Origin: an uncultured Collinsella sp.
GTDB taxonomy: Bacteria; Actinomycetota; Coriobacteriia; Coriobacteriales; Coriobacteriaceae
Assembly: GCA_958438955.1 (NCBI GenBank)
Contig: CAUBTS010000072.1
Coordinates: 1-10,177 of the forward strand
Direction: 5' to 3'
Length of the DNA: 10,177 nt
The number at the start of each line of letters is the position of its first letter. Positions within the stretch are counted from its first letter, which is position 1. The notes below the pieces were generated by a model. It did no database searches and was not told where the DNA came from. It was given only the letters and a program-made list of their open reading frames with translations. Of the stretch, positions 1 to 6,444 are shown in pieces. Both the position numbers and the translations under genes were made by a program.

Positions 1-74
1 GGGGTCGACCCCCGTCATGCGATTAAAATACTGAACCCTTGCCAATGGTGGACTGTGACAAAAGGAGAGAACTT

Positions 75-794
75 ATGAGCGCCGGCGCTACGCTACTCAA
101 GCTGCAACAGATCGATTTGGAGCTCGCCCGCAACAAGAGCGAACTTGCCAATATGCCGGAGCTCAAGGAGCTCGCTTCCAAGCGCAAGACCTATGTGAAG
201 CTCAAGTCCGAGATGACCAAGCTCTACGCCCAGCGCAAGGATCTGGACATTGAGCTCGACGATCTCAACACCACCGAGATTCAGACCAACAACGCCATCG
301 AGGCTGCCAAGAAGCGCCACGTCGACGGCTCCGACTACCGCGAGGTTCAGGACCTGGAGAATGAACTCGCCACCCTGGCCAAGCGTCTGGACAAGATTGA
401 GCACACCCGCAAGGACGTCGTCGTTGCCCACAAAGAGGCGCTCGACCGCGAGGCCCGCGCGCAGGCCATCATCGCCAAGTTCGAGGAGGGCGTGAAAGCC
501 GATACCAAGGCCGCCCGTGCCAAGGCTGCCGACCTGCAGGCTCAGATTGACGCCGCCACGAAGGAGCGCACCGCGCTTGCCGCTACGCTGCCGGCCGACG
601 TGCTCACCGACTACGAGCGCCTGCTCAAGCAGTTCCGCGGCCTGGCCGTCGAGACCATCCAGGGCAACATCCCCACGGTCTGCCACACCGCGCTGCAGGC
701 ATCGTCCATGAGCGACCTCAACCACGACGGCAGCGAGATTACGCACTGCCCGTACTGCCACCGTCTCCTAGTACTCCCGAGCAAGGAAGCCTAG
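75..794 (+). CDS. Coiled-coil protein with C-terminal zinc-ribbon-like domain (CT398/DUF164-like)
   Basis: This 239-residue protein has a long charged, heptad-rich helical region (about residues 5-185, rich in Lys, Glu, Ala and Leu) followed by a short C-terminal knuckle with CPYC and a nearby His. That layout matches the bacterial 'C4-type zinc ribbon domain' proteins, whose molecular role is not settled; nucleic-acid or protein scaffolding is often guessed. An open frame extends upstream to a TTG at 39, but I chose ATG 75 because AAAGGAGAG lies at 61-69 with good spacing. The usual first CxxC pair appears reduced to a single Cys (in PTVCHTAL), so metal binding may be weakened. coaBC starts 2 bp after the stop, so the two genes are probably co-transcribed. 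Confidence 0.88.
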   Translation: MSAGATLLKLQQIDLELARNKSELANMPELKELASKRKTYVKLKSEMTKLYAQRKDLDIELDDLNTTEIQTNNAIEAAKKRHVDGSDYREVQDLENELATLAKRLDKIEHTRKDVVVAHKEALDREARAQAIIAKFEEGVKADTKAARAKAADLQAQIDAATKERTALAATLPADVLTDYERLLKQFRGLAVETIQGNIPTVCHTALQASSMSDLNHDGSEITHCPYCHRLLVLPSKEA

Positions 795-796
795 CG

Positions 797-2011
797 ATGA
801 CGGCGGCATCCAACAATTCAATTCAACTTGAGGGAAAAACGATCCTGCTGGGCATTACCGGCGGGATCGCCGCCTATAAGTCGTGCAATATCGTGCGCCT
901 GCTGCAAAAGCGCGGCGCGCACGTCAAGGTCATTATGAGCGAGCATGCCACGGAGTTCGTGGGGCCGCTTACCTTCCGCGCACTCACCAATGAGCCGGTC
1001 GCGGTTGGGCTATTCGACGACCCGTCTGACCCCATCCACCACATCTCGCTTGCGCAGGAGCCCGATCTGGTGGTCGTGGCGCCCGCGACGGCCAATATCA
1101 TCGCCAAGATGGCCAACGGCATCGCCGACGACCTCATTTCCACCACGCTGCTGGCAACGCCGCGACCCGTCGTGATCGCGCCGGCCATGAACAACGGCAT
1201 GTGGAAGGCGCCGGCGACGCAAGCCAACATGGCCACGCTGCGCGACCGCGGCGTGCATGTGGTGGGTCCGGGCAGTGGCTACCTTGCCTGCGGCGATGTG
1301 GACACGGGACGCATGAGCGAGCCCGAGGACATCGTCGAGGCTGTCTGTGAGGTGCTCAATCCCGTGCCTCAGGACCTAGCAGGTAAGCGCATCGTGATTA
1401 CCGCTGGCCCCACGCACGAGCCGATCGACCCCGTGCGATTCATTGGCAACCGGTCGTCGGGCAAGATGGGCATCGCCCTGGCGGGGGAGGCCGTACGCCG
1501 CGGCGCTGCTGTCACGCTCGTGCTGGGACCGACGTCGCTCGATGTTCCCCACGGCGTGGAGTGCGTGCGCGTGCAGACCGCCGCAGAGATGCTGCAGGCG
1601 GCGTTAAACGCCTTTCAGACGGCCGATGCGGCCATTTGCGCGGCCGCCGTCGCCGACTACACACCCGCGGCCCCTGCCGACCATAAGCTCAAAAAGGCCA
1701 ACGAGCGCTTGGATCGCATCGAACTGGTCGAGACGGTCGATATTTTGGCTGAGCTCTCGCGCCAGAAGGGCGAGCGCCGTGTGATCGGATTTGCAGCCGA
1801 GACCGATAACGTCGTGGAGTACGCTGAGCGCAAACTTGCCCGCAAGGGCTGCGATGCAATCATCGCCAACGATGTCTCGCGCGCCGATTCGGGCTTTGGA
1901 ACCGATACCAACAAGGCCTGGATTGTGAGCACAGCGGGTACACAGGAACTTCCCGTACTAACAAAACCCCAGCTCGCGGATACAATTTTGGACTTGCTCA
2001 AAAATATTTAA
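797..2011 (+). CDS. coaBC: Bifunctional phosphopantothenoylcysteine decarboxylase / phosphopantothenate-cysteine ligase
   Basis: CoaBC joins cysteine to 4'-phosphopantothenate (CTP-dependent CoaB) and then decarboxylates the product to 4'-phosphopantetheine (FMN-dependent CoaC) in cytosolic coenzyme A synthesis. At 404 residues it has the normal two-domain length. The CoaC half (about 12-190) shows the flavoprotein start GITGGIAAYKS, the catalytic His82 in HHISLA, PAMNNGMW at 129-136 with the active-site Asn132, and the substrate-clamp loop with Cys165 (ACGDVDTGRM). The CoaB half (about 196-404) shows ITAGPTHEPID, GNRSSGKMG with Asn219, AAAVADY and HKLKK near 296-300, and NDVSRADSGFGTDTNK. 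AAGGAAG at 784-789 inside the previous gene is the likely ribosome binding site. All expected motifs are intact. No clear terminator follows; the next element is a tRNA promoter. Confidence 0.97.
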   Translation: MTAASNNSIQLEGKTILLGITGGIAAYKSCNIVRLLQKRGAHVKVIMSEHATEFVGPLTFRALTNEPVAVGLFDDPSDPIHHISLAQEPDLVVVAPATANIIAKMANGIADDLISTTLLATPRPVVIAPAMNNGMWKAPATQANMATLRDRGVHVVGPGSGYLACGDVDTGRMSEPEDIVEAVCEVLNPVPQDLAGKRIVITAGPTHEPIDPVRFIGNRSSGKMGIALAGEAVRRGAAVTLVLGPTSLDVPHGVECVRVQTAAEMLQAALNAFQTADAAICAAAVADYTPAAPADHKLKKANERLDRIELVETVDILAELSRQKGERRVIGFAAETDNVVEYAERKLARKGCDAIIANDVSRADSGFGTDTNKAWIVSTAGTQELPVLTKPQLADTILDLLKNI

Positions 2012-2019
2012 AAAAGTTC

Positions 2020-2048
2020 TTGCGCAAGGCCAAAGTTTCGGGTTAATA
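2020..2048 (+). promoter_or_regulatory. Probable sigma-70-type promoter of the tRNA-Pro gene
   Basis: A -35-like TTGCGC (2020-2025) and a -10-like TTAATA (2043-2048) are separated by 17 bp. Transcription would start near 2055, about 37 bases before the tRNA. The predicted leader begins with a small inverted repeat, TGTTGC (2056-2061) and GCAACA (2075-2080), which would be removed during tRNA 5' processing. The hexamers are partial matches to consensus. Confidence 0.55.
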
Positions 2049-2091
2049 TATTTCCTGTTGCGAGCGAGAGCAGAGCAACAAACAAAAGCTT

Positions 2092-2168
<77 letters not shown>

Positions 2169-2177
2169 GAAGTTTGC

Positions 2178-2207
2178 AGGTCAGGTACTTAGTGCCTGAC
2201 CTTTTTT
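2178..2207 (+). terminator. Rho-independent terminator after tRNA-Pro
   Basis: AGGTCAGG (2178-2185) pairs perfectly with CCTGACCT (2195-2202) around a 9-base loop, and T2202-T2207 forms the U tract. It lies 10 bases after the tRNA 3' end. Confidence 0.88.
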
Positions 2208-2277
2208 GTTTTAATCACCATGATTATTTTGCTTAAAGCAACAACGTTCCCGCTCGATGTAATCACCGAATCAAAAC

Positions 2278-2334
2278 GTGTACATCAGCCACCAAAATCG
2301 ACATTTTTCGACATGTTTGGAGGCTGATGTACAC
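2278..2334. repeat. 57-bp near-palindromic element of unknown role
   Basis: Perfect 13-bp arms, GTGTACATCAGCC (2278-2290) and GGCTGATGTACAC (2322-2334), flank a single A/A mismatch. Inside this, CCAAA (2292-2296) pairs with TTTGG (2316-2320), both centred on 2306. Inside that again, TCGA (2298-2301) can pair with TCGA (2308-2311) around a six-base loop. The interior also reads as a direct repeat, TCGACAT, at 2298 and 2308. Neither side carries a convincing T tract, so it does not look like an ordinary terminator. It lies between the tRNA terminator and the phosphatidyltransferase promoter. It could be a dispersed palindromic (REP/MITE-like) repeat, a regulator site or an RNA structure; one window cannot decide. 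Confidence 0.7.
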
Positions 2335-2396
2335 GAATGCGAAATCCCCGCCGCCTAAAAGCGCCCTCCACATGTCTGGACTCTCTATGCTTACGC

Positions 2397-2425
2397 TGGA
2401 TAGACATCGCCGGAACGGGTATAGT
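2397..2425 (+). promoter_or_regulatory. Probable promoter of the phosphatidyltransferase gene
   Basis: A -10-like TATAGT (2420-2425) follows a weak -35-like TGGATA (2397-2402) at 17-bp spacing. It would start transcription near 2432, about 30 bases before the GTG start at 2462, and leaves the 57-bp palindrome outside the transcript. Confidence 0.45.
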
Positions 2426-2461
2426 ATCGAAAGTTTTGTCGTTAACCAGCGGGGGAGTCCT

Positions 2462-3166
2462 GTGGGCATTAAAAAGAAGATCAAAAAGGAGCTTATCGGC
2501 ACTTCCGATTACCCGTCGAATAAGATCTTTACGATCTCCAATTTCATCACCTTTACGCGCCTGGTCCTCACCCTGGTATTCCTGTACCTGTTTGTGACGG
2601 ATAACAACCGTGTCATCGCCATCGTTATCTACGCCGTTGCCGCCTCCACCGACTGGATGGACGGGCAGATCGCCCGCATGACTAAGACGGTCTCGTGGCT
2701 CGGCAAGGTCATGGATCCCATTTGCGACCGCGCGCTGCTGTTCACCGGCGTGCTGGGACTGGTGGTCCGCGGAGAGCTGCCCATCTGGGTCTGCGTGCTC
2801 ATTATCGGCCGCGACATCTATCTGGGCATCGGCACGCTTATCGTGCGTCATTATCACCGTCGCCCCATCGATGTCGTCTTCCCCGGAAAGATTGCCACAG
2901 CGCTGCTCATGACCGGCTTCTCGCTCATGCTGCTCGGGTTCCCCGTTATTGACGGCCTGCATCTTTTACCTTCAACCCTTAAGGCCTTCCCGGGCCTCAA
3001 CGAAAGCTCGGTGCCCCTCGGCATCTTCTTTGTGTACGGCGGCGTGATCTTCTCCATGCTCACGGCTGTCATCTACTCCATTAAGGGCGGAGTGGCCATT
3101 AAACAGGCTGTCGCGCATCCCGAGGACGAGGACATCGACTTTCTGAACCCTGAAATCGAAGACTGA
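2462..3166 (+). CDS. CDP-alcohol phosphatidyltransferase (PgsA2-like)
   Basis: This 234-residue membrane enzyme should move a phosphatidyl group from CDP-diacylglycerol to an alcohol acceptor during phospholipid synthesis. The full family signature is present: D64-x2-D67-G68-x2-A71-R72-x8-G81-x3-D85-x3-D89, whose aspartates bind the metal and the CDP group. Hydrophobic segments near 33-45, 50-63, 92-116, 145-165 and 186-205 fit a multi-span protein. The tail (residues 218-234) is acidic. I chose GTG 2462 because GGGGGAG (2451-2457) precedes it; the open frame runs 45 codons further upstream, but through the palindrome and probable promoter. The acceptor cannot be read from sequence: glycerol 3-phosphate (PgsA) is likeliest, and a cardiolipin-synthase-like role is possible. 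The context, upstream of a GarA-like gene, and the order of its segments resemble mycobacterial PgsA2, whose own substrate is not firmly established as far as I know. Confidence 0.9.
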   Translation: MGIKKKIKKELIGTSDYPSNKIFTISNFITFTRLVLTLVFLYLFVTDNNRVIAIVIYAVAASTDWMDGQIARMTKTVSWLGKVMDPICDRALLFTGVLGLVVRGELPIWVCVLIIGRDIYLGIGTLIVRHYHRRPIDVVFPGKIATALLMTGFSLMLLGFPVIDGLHLLPSTLKAFPGLNESSVPLGIFFVYGGVIFSMLTAVIYSIKGGVAIKQAVAHPEDEDIDFLNPEIED

Positions 3167-3232
3167 TTCGTTGGGGTATGATTACGTACGGTTCATTATT
3201 TGCGGCACGTCCGCGATAAGTTAGGGGTTGTC

Positions 3233-3667
3233 ATGGACAACATGGTTAACAATATGCCTCAGAATGATAAGACTGCTGACGCTACCTGCGTATTCCGCGT
3301 GCCTTCAAGCGACGTCACCGTTCCCGACCTCATGGCCAACGTGCGCATCACCGCCCCCGTTCTGTCCATCGTCAAGGGTCCGCAGACTGGTGCTGCCTTT
3401 GAGCTCGAGGACGACGTGACCACCATCGGCCGCGATCCCGCGAACGGCATCTTCCTCAACGACATGACTGTTTCGCGCAGCCACGCGCGCATTATTCGCG
3501 AGGGCCTCGGAGCTCGCATCGAGGACCTGGGCTCGCTCAATGGCACCTGGGTCGACGGTGCTATAGTCAACGCGGCCCCGCTGCACGACGGTTCTTCCGT
3601 CCAGATCGGTACGTTTACGCTCATCTACCACGAGAGCACGCCGGAGCGCATCGAAACCGGTGAGTAG
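3233..3667 (+). CDS. FHA-domain protein, GarA/OdhI-like
   Basis: A 144-residue cytosolic phosphothreonine-binding protein. The FHA domain spans about 43-132, with core residues G66-R67, S81-R82-S83-H84 and N103-G104-T105, all intact. The N-terminal tail carries ATCVFR (A17-R22), which matches the TTSVFR phosphorylation segment I remember from mycobacterial GarA and corynebacterial OdhI. In those proteins a Ser/Thr kinase phosphorylates the tail, which then folds back onto the FHA domain and switches off binding to 2-oxoglutarate-using enzymes. Here Thr18 aligns with the PknB-type site, while Ala17 replaces the PknG-type Thr. I chose ATG 3233, preceded by AGGGG at 3223-3227, over a TTG at 3200. 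It lies 66 bp after the phosphatidyltransferase and 3 bp before the MerR gene. Targets in this organism are unknown. Confidence 0.9.
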   Translation: MDNMVNNMPQNDKTADATCVFRVPSSDVTVPDLMANVRITAPVLSIVKGPQTGAAFELEDDVTTIGRDPANGIFLNDMTVSRSHARIIREGLGARIEDLGSLNGTWVDGAIVNAAPLHDGSSVQIGTFTLIYHESTPERIETGE

Positions 3668-3670
3668 GGA

Positions 3671-4549
3671 ATGGCCGAACGCAACTATCTGAGTATCGGC
3701 CAAGTCGTCAACCTACTTCGAGGCGCATACCCCGATCTTTCGAACTCAAAAATTAGATTTCTAGAGGATGAGGGGCTCATTACCCCTCATCGTACGCCTA
3801 AGGGATACCGTCAGTACTCTAAGGAGGACGTTGATCGCCTGGAGGTCATCCTGCACTTGCAGAAGACCCGCTACATGCCGCTCAACGTGATTAAGCAGCG
3901 CTTGGAAAACGCCACGGACCTGTCAACGCTCGCCTACGAGGTGGGCTTGCTATCCGATGTTCCGCTCAAGACGGAGCCCAAGGAGACTAAGCAAAAGCTG
4001 CATCCCATCGAGACCATTCCCGATATGCTGGGCGTCGAGATTTCATTTATCCGCTCGCTCGCCGAGAACGACCTCATTCGCATCATCAAGAGTCCGCAGA
4101 ATCGCGAGCTTGTCGATGGCCGCGATTTTCCGATCATCCGCTACTGCTCCGAGCTGTCACGCTTCCATATCGAGCCGCGCAACCTGCGTCAGTACGTGTC
4201 TTCCGCCAACCGCGAGTCCTCGATGTTTGAGCAGGTGCTCGTGAGCATGCTCGGAATGGATACCTCCGATGACGAGCGCGACGCCAAGCTCGAGCGTGCG
4301 TTTAAGAAGCTTCACGACCTGACGGAAGGTGTGCACACTGCGCTGCTCAAGAACCGCGTTTTTGAGTCGCTCAACGCCGTGGTCGAGGACGCCGACATCG
4401 ATGCACTCGATGAGGAAATCACTCGCTCCGAGTCCACCAAGGCCAAAAACGAAGAGATAGCCGCGCCGGCTTCGCACGAGGATTCTCTCGTCAAGCCGCT
4501 CAAGGTCGTCCCCCCTTCGCAATCCGGCACCGCCACCGCGGCCAAATAA
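3671..4549 (+). CDS. MerR-family transcriptional regulator, FtsR/Rv1828-like
   Basis: A 292-residue DNA-binding protein. The N-terminal MerR winged helix (about 6-78) includes SIGQVVNLLRG, the helix with KIRFLEDEGLI (27-37), the wing GYRQYS and the helix with MPLNVIKQRL. A second helix-turn-helix-like region follows (about 112-178, ending IEPRNLRQYV), then helices ending with HDLTEGVHTALLKNRVFESLN, as in the Rv1828/FtsR group. In Corynebacterium, FtsR is reported to activate the cell-division gene ftsZ; whether this protein does so is inference. The last 45 or so residues are polar and probably disordered. The start at ATG 3671 lies 3 bp after the FHA stop, with GGTGAG at 3659-3664 as a plausible ribosome binding site, so the two are translationally linked. 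No Cys metal-sensor motif is evident. Confidence 0.9.
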   Translation: MAERNYLSIGQVVNLLRGAYPDLSNSKIRFLEDEGLITPHRTPKGYRQYSKEDVDRLEVILHLQKTRYMPLNVIKQRLENATDLSTLAYEVGLLSDVPLKTEPKETKQKLHPIETIPDMLGVEISFIRSLAENDLIRIIKSPQNRELVDGRDFPIIRYCSELSRFHIEPRNLRQYVSSANRESSMFEQVLVSMLGMDTSDDERDAKLERAFKKLHDLTEGVHTALLKNRVFESLNAVVEDADIDALDEEITRSESTKAKNEEIAAPASHEDSLVKPLKVVPPSQSGTATAAK

Positions 4550-4589
4550 CCGCTGCCGCTTATCCGGCAACCCATTGAAAGGTCCTGAA

Positions 4590-5120
4590 ATGTACGACTT
4601 CGAATCTCAAATCGTCGACATCCCCGACTATCCCGAGCCCGGAGTCATCTTTAAAGACATCACGCCGCTCTTTGGCAATCCCGAGGCGCTCAAAGCCATG
4701 ACCGATTCCCTCGCCGAGCACTTTGCCGGCATGGGAATCACCAAGGTCGTGGGTCCCGAGGCTCGCGGCTTTATGGTTGGCGTACCGGTGGCTGTAGCCC
4801 TTGGCGCCGGCTTTGTTCCCGCACGTAAACCGGGCAAGCTACCGCGCGAGACCGTAAGCCAGAGCTACGAGCTCGAGTACGGAACGGATTCCATTGAGAT
4901 CCATGCCGACGCTATCAGCTCTAAAGATACCGTGTTGATTCTGGACGACTTGGTCGCGACGGGAGGAACCGTCGAGGCAACAGGTAAACTGGTGCGAGAT
5001 ATGGGCGCAAAGCTTGTCGGTTACGGTTGTATCCTTGAGCTTGCGTTTCTCAACCCGCGCGAGAAGCTCACGCCGTCTGATGACGATGTGGAGCTCTTTA
5101 GCCTGGTGACGGTGGACTAG
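4590..5120 (+). CDS. apt: Adenine phosphoribosyltransferase
   Basis: Apt converts adenine and PRPP to AMP and pyrophosphate (purine salvage, cytosol). The protein has 176 residues, typical for the family. The PRPP-binding motif is VLILDDLVATGGT at 115-127. Other family marks are DYPEPGVIFKDITPLF near 13-28, GPEARGF at 55-61 and the flexible-loop segment RKPGKLP at 79-85. I set the start at ATG 4590 with GAAAGG at 4577-4582; an upstream TTG at 4575 would overlap that ribosome binding site. It lies 40 bp after the MerR gene with only a small GC hairpin without a T run between them, so it may belong to the same transcript. The relA gene often found beside apt is not downstream here. Confidence 0.97.
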   Translation: MYDFESQIVDIPDYPEPGVIFKDITPLFGNPEALKAMTDSLAEHFAGMGITKVVGPEARGFMVGVPVAVALGAGFVPARKPGKLPRETVSQSYELEYGTDSIEIHADAISSKDTVLILDDLVATGGTVEATGKLVRDMGAKLVGYGCILELAFLNPREKLTPSDDDVELFSLVTVD

Positions 5121-5152
5121 CCGTTACCCTTAGTTACTGGAAAGGAAGCTAC

Positions 5153-6280
5153 ATGCGCACAGCAAACACGCATAAAAACATGGCACGCTGCGCTGCTACG
5201 GCAACCCTCGCTTGTGTTTTGGGCTTGGGCCTCGCGGCTCCTGCCTACGCCGATACCGCATCCGACCTTGCCGCTGCTCGTACTAAGCTCGAGCAGATCG
5301 GTACCCAAACCCAGCAGATTTACGATGAGCTCGCCACGCAGACGCAGGCGCTCGATCAGACTGCCGGCGAGATCACGCAAAAGCAGCAGGAGATCGCCGA
5401 TGGTCAGGCTAAGCTCTCAACCTATGTCGCCGGTGAGTACAAAACCGGCGGTCTGAGCCTGCTTCAGGTTCTGACGGGTGTCGATGACCTGAGTGATATG
5501 CTCAACCGTCTGTTCTACTACGGCAAAGTCTCCGATAAGCAAGCTCAGACCATTCAAGAGGTCAAGGAGCTTAAGCAGCAGCTCACCGATAAGCAGTCCG
5601 AGCAGGAAAAGAACGTCGCAGCCACGCAAAAGAAGGTCGACGAGCTTAACGCCCAGCAGGCTGAAGCCCAGAACGTCGTAAACTCCCTGGATTCGCAGCT
5701 GCAAGCCGAGCTTGCCGCAGAGGCCGAGGCCAACGCCGCACTGCAGGCCGGCATCAACGCCAGTACCGCCGAGAAGGCCACGGTGAGCAACGAGACTGCC
5801 GGTACGACCGAAAACACCAACAACGGTGGCCAGACCAGCAATAACAACAACCAGGGCGGCAACACTCCGGCTCCTACGCCGGCACCTGCTCCGACGCCGC
5901 AGCCCTCCACGCCCGCTCCAGCTCCGACGCCTTCTGCTCCGAGCCAGTCCGTCGATGGCGGCTCTGTTGTCTCGCGTGCGTACAGTAAGCTTGGTTGCGC
6001 TTATTCCTGGGGCGGAATTGGCCCGAACAGCTTCGACTGCTCTGGTTTTGTTAGCTATTGCCTCACTGGTCGCTATTGCCGCCTGGGCACCACGGGCACC
6101 TTTATGGGCTGGACGCGTGTGTCCGATCCGCAGCCCGGTGACGTTGTGGTCAACTCGTACCACACCGGCATTTACATCGGTGGTGGTCAGATGATTCATG
6201 CTTCCGACTACAACACGGGTGTTATCATCAGCTCCGTTGCCGCCGGCATGAACAATAACTACATCTTCGTGCGTTACTAA
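5153..6280 (+). CDS. Secreted NlpC/P60-family peptidoglycan hydrolase with N-terminal coiled coil
   Basis: A 375-residue exported cell-wall enzyme. A Sec signal peptide occupies about 1-33 (positive start, hydrophobic 15-29, cleavage after AYA at 33). A long Gln/Glu/Ala-rich coiled coil covers about 36-205 and resembles the regulatory helices of PcsB/RipA-type hydrolases. A disordered Asn/Gln/Gly then Pro/Ala/Thr linker runs about 210-268. The NlpC/P60 catalytic domain (270-375) has Cys296 in FDCSGF, His337 in YHTGIYIGGG and a third polar residue, His349, in MIHA. The family cleaves peptide stems, commonly the D-Glu to diamino-acid bond, often to separate daughter cells. Four cysteines (282, 296, 303, 309) cluster near the active site. 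AAAGGAAG at 5141-5148 supports the start. No LysM, SH3 or sorting signal is seen, so it is probably released or held by its coiled coil. A terminator follows at 6305. Confidence 0.93.
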   Translation: MRTANTHKNMARCAATATLACVLGLGLAAPAYADTASDLAAARTKLEQIGTQTQQIYDELATQTQALDQTAGEITQKQQEIADGQAKLSTYVAGEYKTGGLSLLQVLTGVDDLSDMLNRLFYYGKVSDKQAQTIQEVKELKQQLTDKQSEQEKNVAATQKKVDELNAQQAEAQNVVNSLDSQLQAELAAEAEANAALQAGINASTAEKATVSNETAGTTENTNNGGQTSNNNNQGGNTPAPTPAPAPTPQPSTPAPAPTPSAPSQSVDGGSVVSRAYSKLGCAYSWGGIGPNSFDCSGFVSYCLTGRYCRLGTTGTFMGWTRVSDPQPGDVVVNSYHTGIYIGGGQMIHASDYNTGVIISSVAAGMNNNYIFVRY

Positions 6281-6304
6281 GTCATCTTACACAGCGTGTG
6301 AATG

Positions 6305-6342
6305 TGGACCTCGTGGCTTTGAGCCATGGGGTCCATTCTTTT
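6305..6342 (+). terminator. Rho-independent terminator after the NlpC/P60 gene
   Basis: TGGACCTCGTGGC (6305-6317) pairs with GCCATGGGGTCCA (6323-6335) over 13 pairs, two of them G-U, around loop TTTGA. TTCTTTT (6336-6342) follows. It separates the long gene run from the degV control region. Confidence 0.85.
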
Positions 6343-6356
6343 GCCTTTCGTGCAGT

Positions 6357-6387
6357 CCGCTATCTAGTTTTGAATACTAGATAGCGG
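6357..6387. promoter_or_regulatory. Putative operator upstream of degV (perfect 12-bp dyad)
   Basis: CCGCTATCTAGT (6357-6368) and ACTAGATAGCGG (6376-6387) are exact reverse complements around TTTGAAT. The central 27 bp (6359-6385) match the site at 8033-8059 in 24 of 27 positions, including the spacer. No T tract follows, so it is not a terminator. The centre (6372) is about 50 bp upstream of the start expected from the -10 box at 6410. A dimeric regulator is expected, most simply the DUF1836 protein encoded at 7385-7996. Confidence 0.75.
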
Positions 6388-6409
6388 CCCAATCGGTCTG
6401 CAAGATGGC

Positions 6410-6415
6410 TATAAT
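6410..6415 (+). promoter_or_regulatory. -10 box of the degV promoter
   Basis: A consensus TATAAT lies 30 bp before the degV start. At 17-bp spacing the -35 position (6387-6392, GCCCAA) does not resemble TTGACA. That fits a promoter needing an activator, or a weak promoter. Confidence 0.6.
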
Positions 6416-6444
6416 TGTATGGGAACAATTAGAAAGGACCCTCT

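Noticed and set aside
1..78. Possible 3' end of an upstream gene, and a 12-bp palindrome GGGGTCGACCCC at 1-12
   Set aside because: All three frames stay open for some codons (stops at 24-26, 32-34 and 76-78), but too little sequence is present to identify a protein, and the palindrome lies at the window edge.
93..761. Long minus-strand open frame opposite the zinc-ribbon gene
   Set aside because: It mirrors the coding strand's codon bias, has no ribosome binding site and a Val/Leu/Gly-rich product with no known motif.
2327..2461. 45-residue N-terminal extension of the phosphatidyltransferase
   Set aside because: It would be translated across the palindrome and the probable promoter, has no ribosome binding site at 2327, and GTG 2462 has a good one.
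3177..3182. TATGAT as a -10 box before the FHA gene
   Set aside because: No matching -35 element or extended -10; the gene can be transcribed from upstream.
4553..4572. Small hairpin TGCCG/CGGCA between the MerR gene and apt
   Set aside because: Only a 5-bp stem and no T run, so not a supportable terminator.
5864..5950. Repeated GCTCCGACGCC-like DNA in the NlpC/P60 gene as a tandem repeat element
   Set aside because: Explained by coding for a Pro/Ala/Thr-rich linker; the copies are irregular.
5417..6199. Long minus-strand open frame opposite the NlpC/P60 gene
   Set aside because: An Arg/Gly/Val-rich shadow of a well-supported gene; no start signal or domain.
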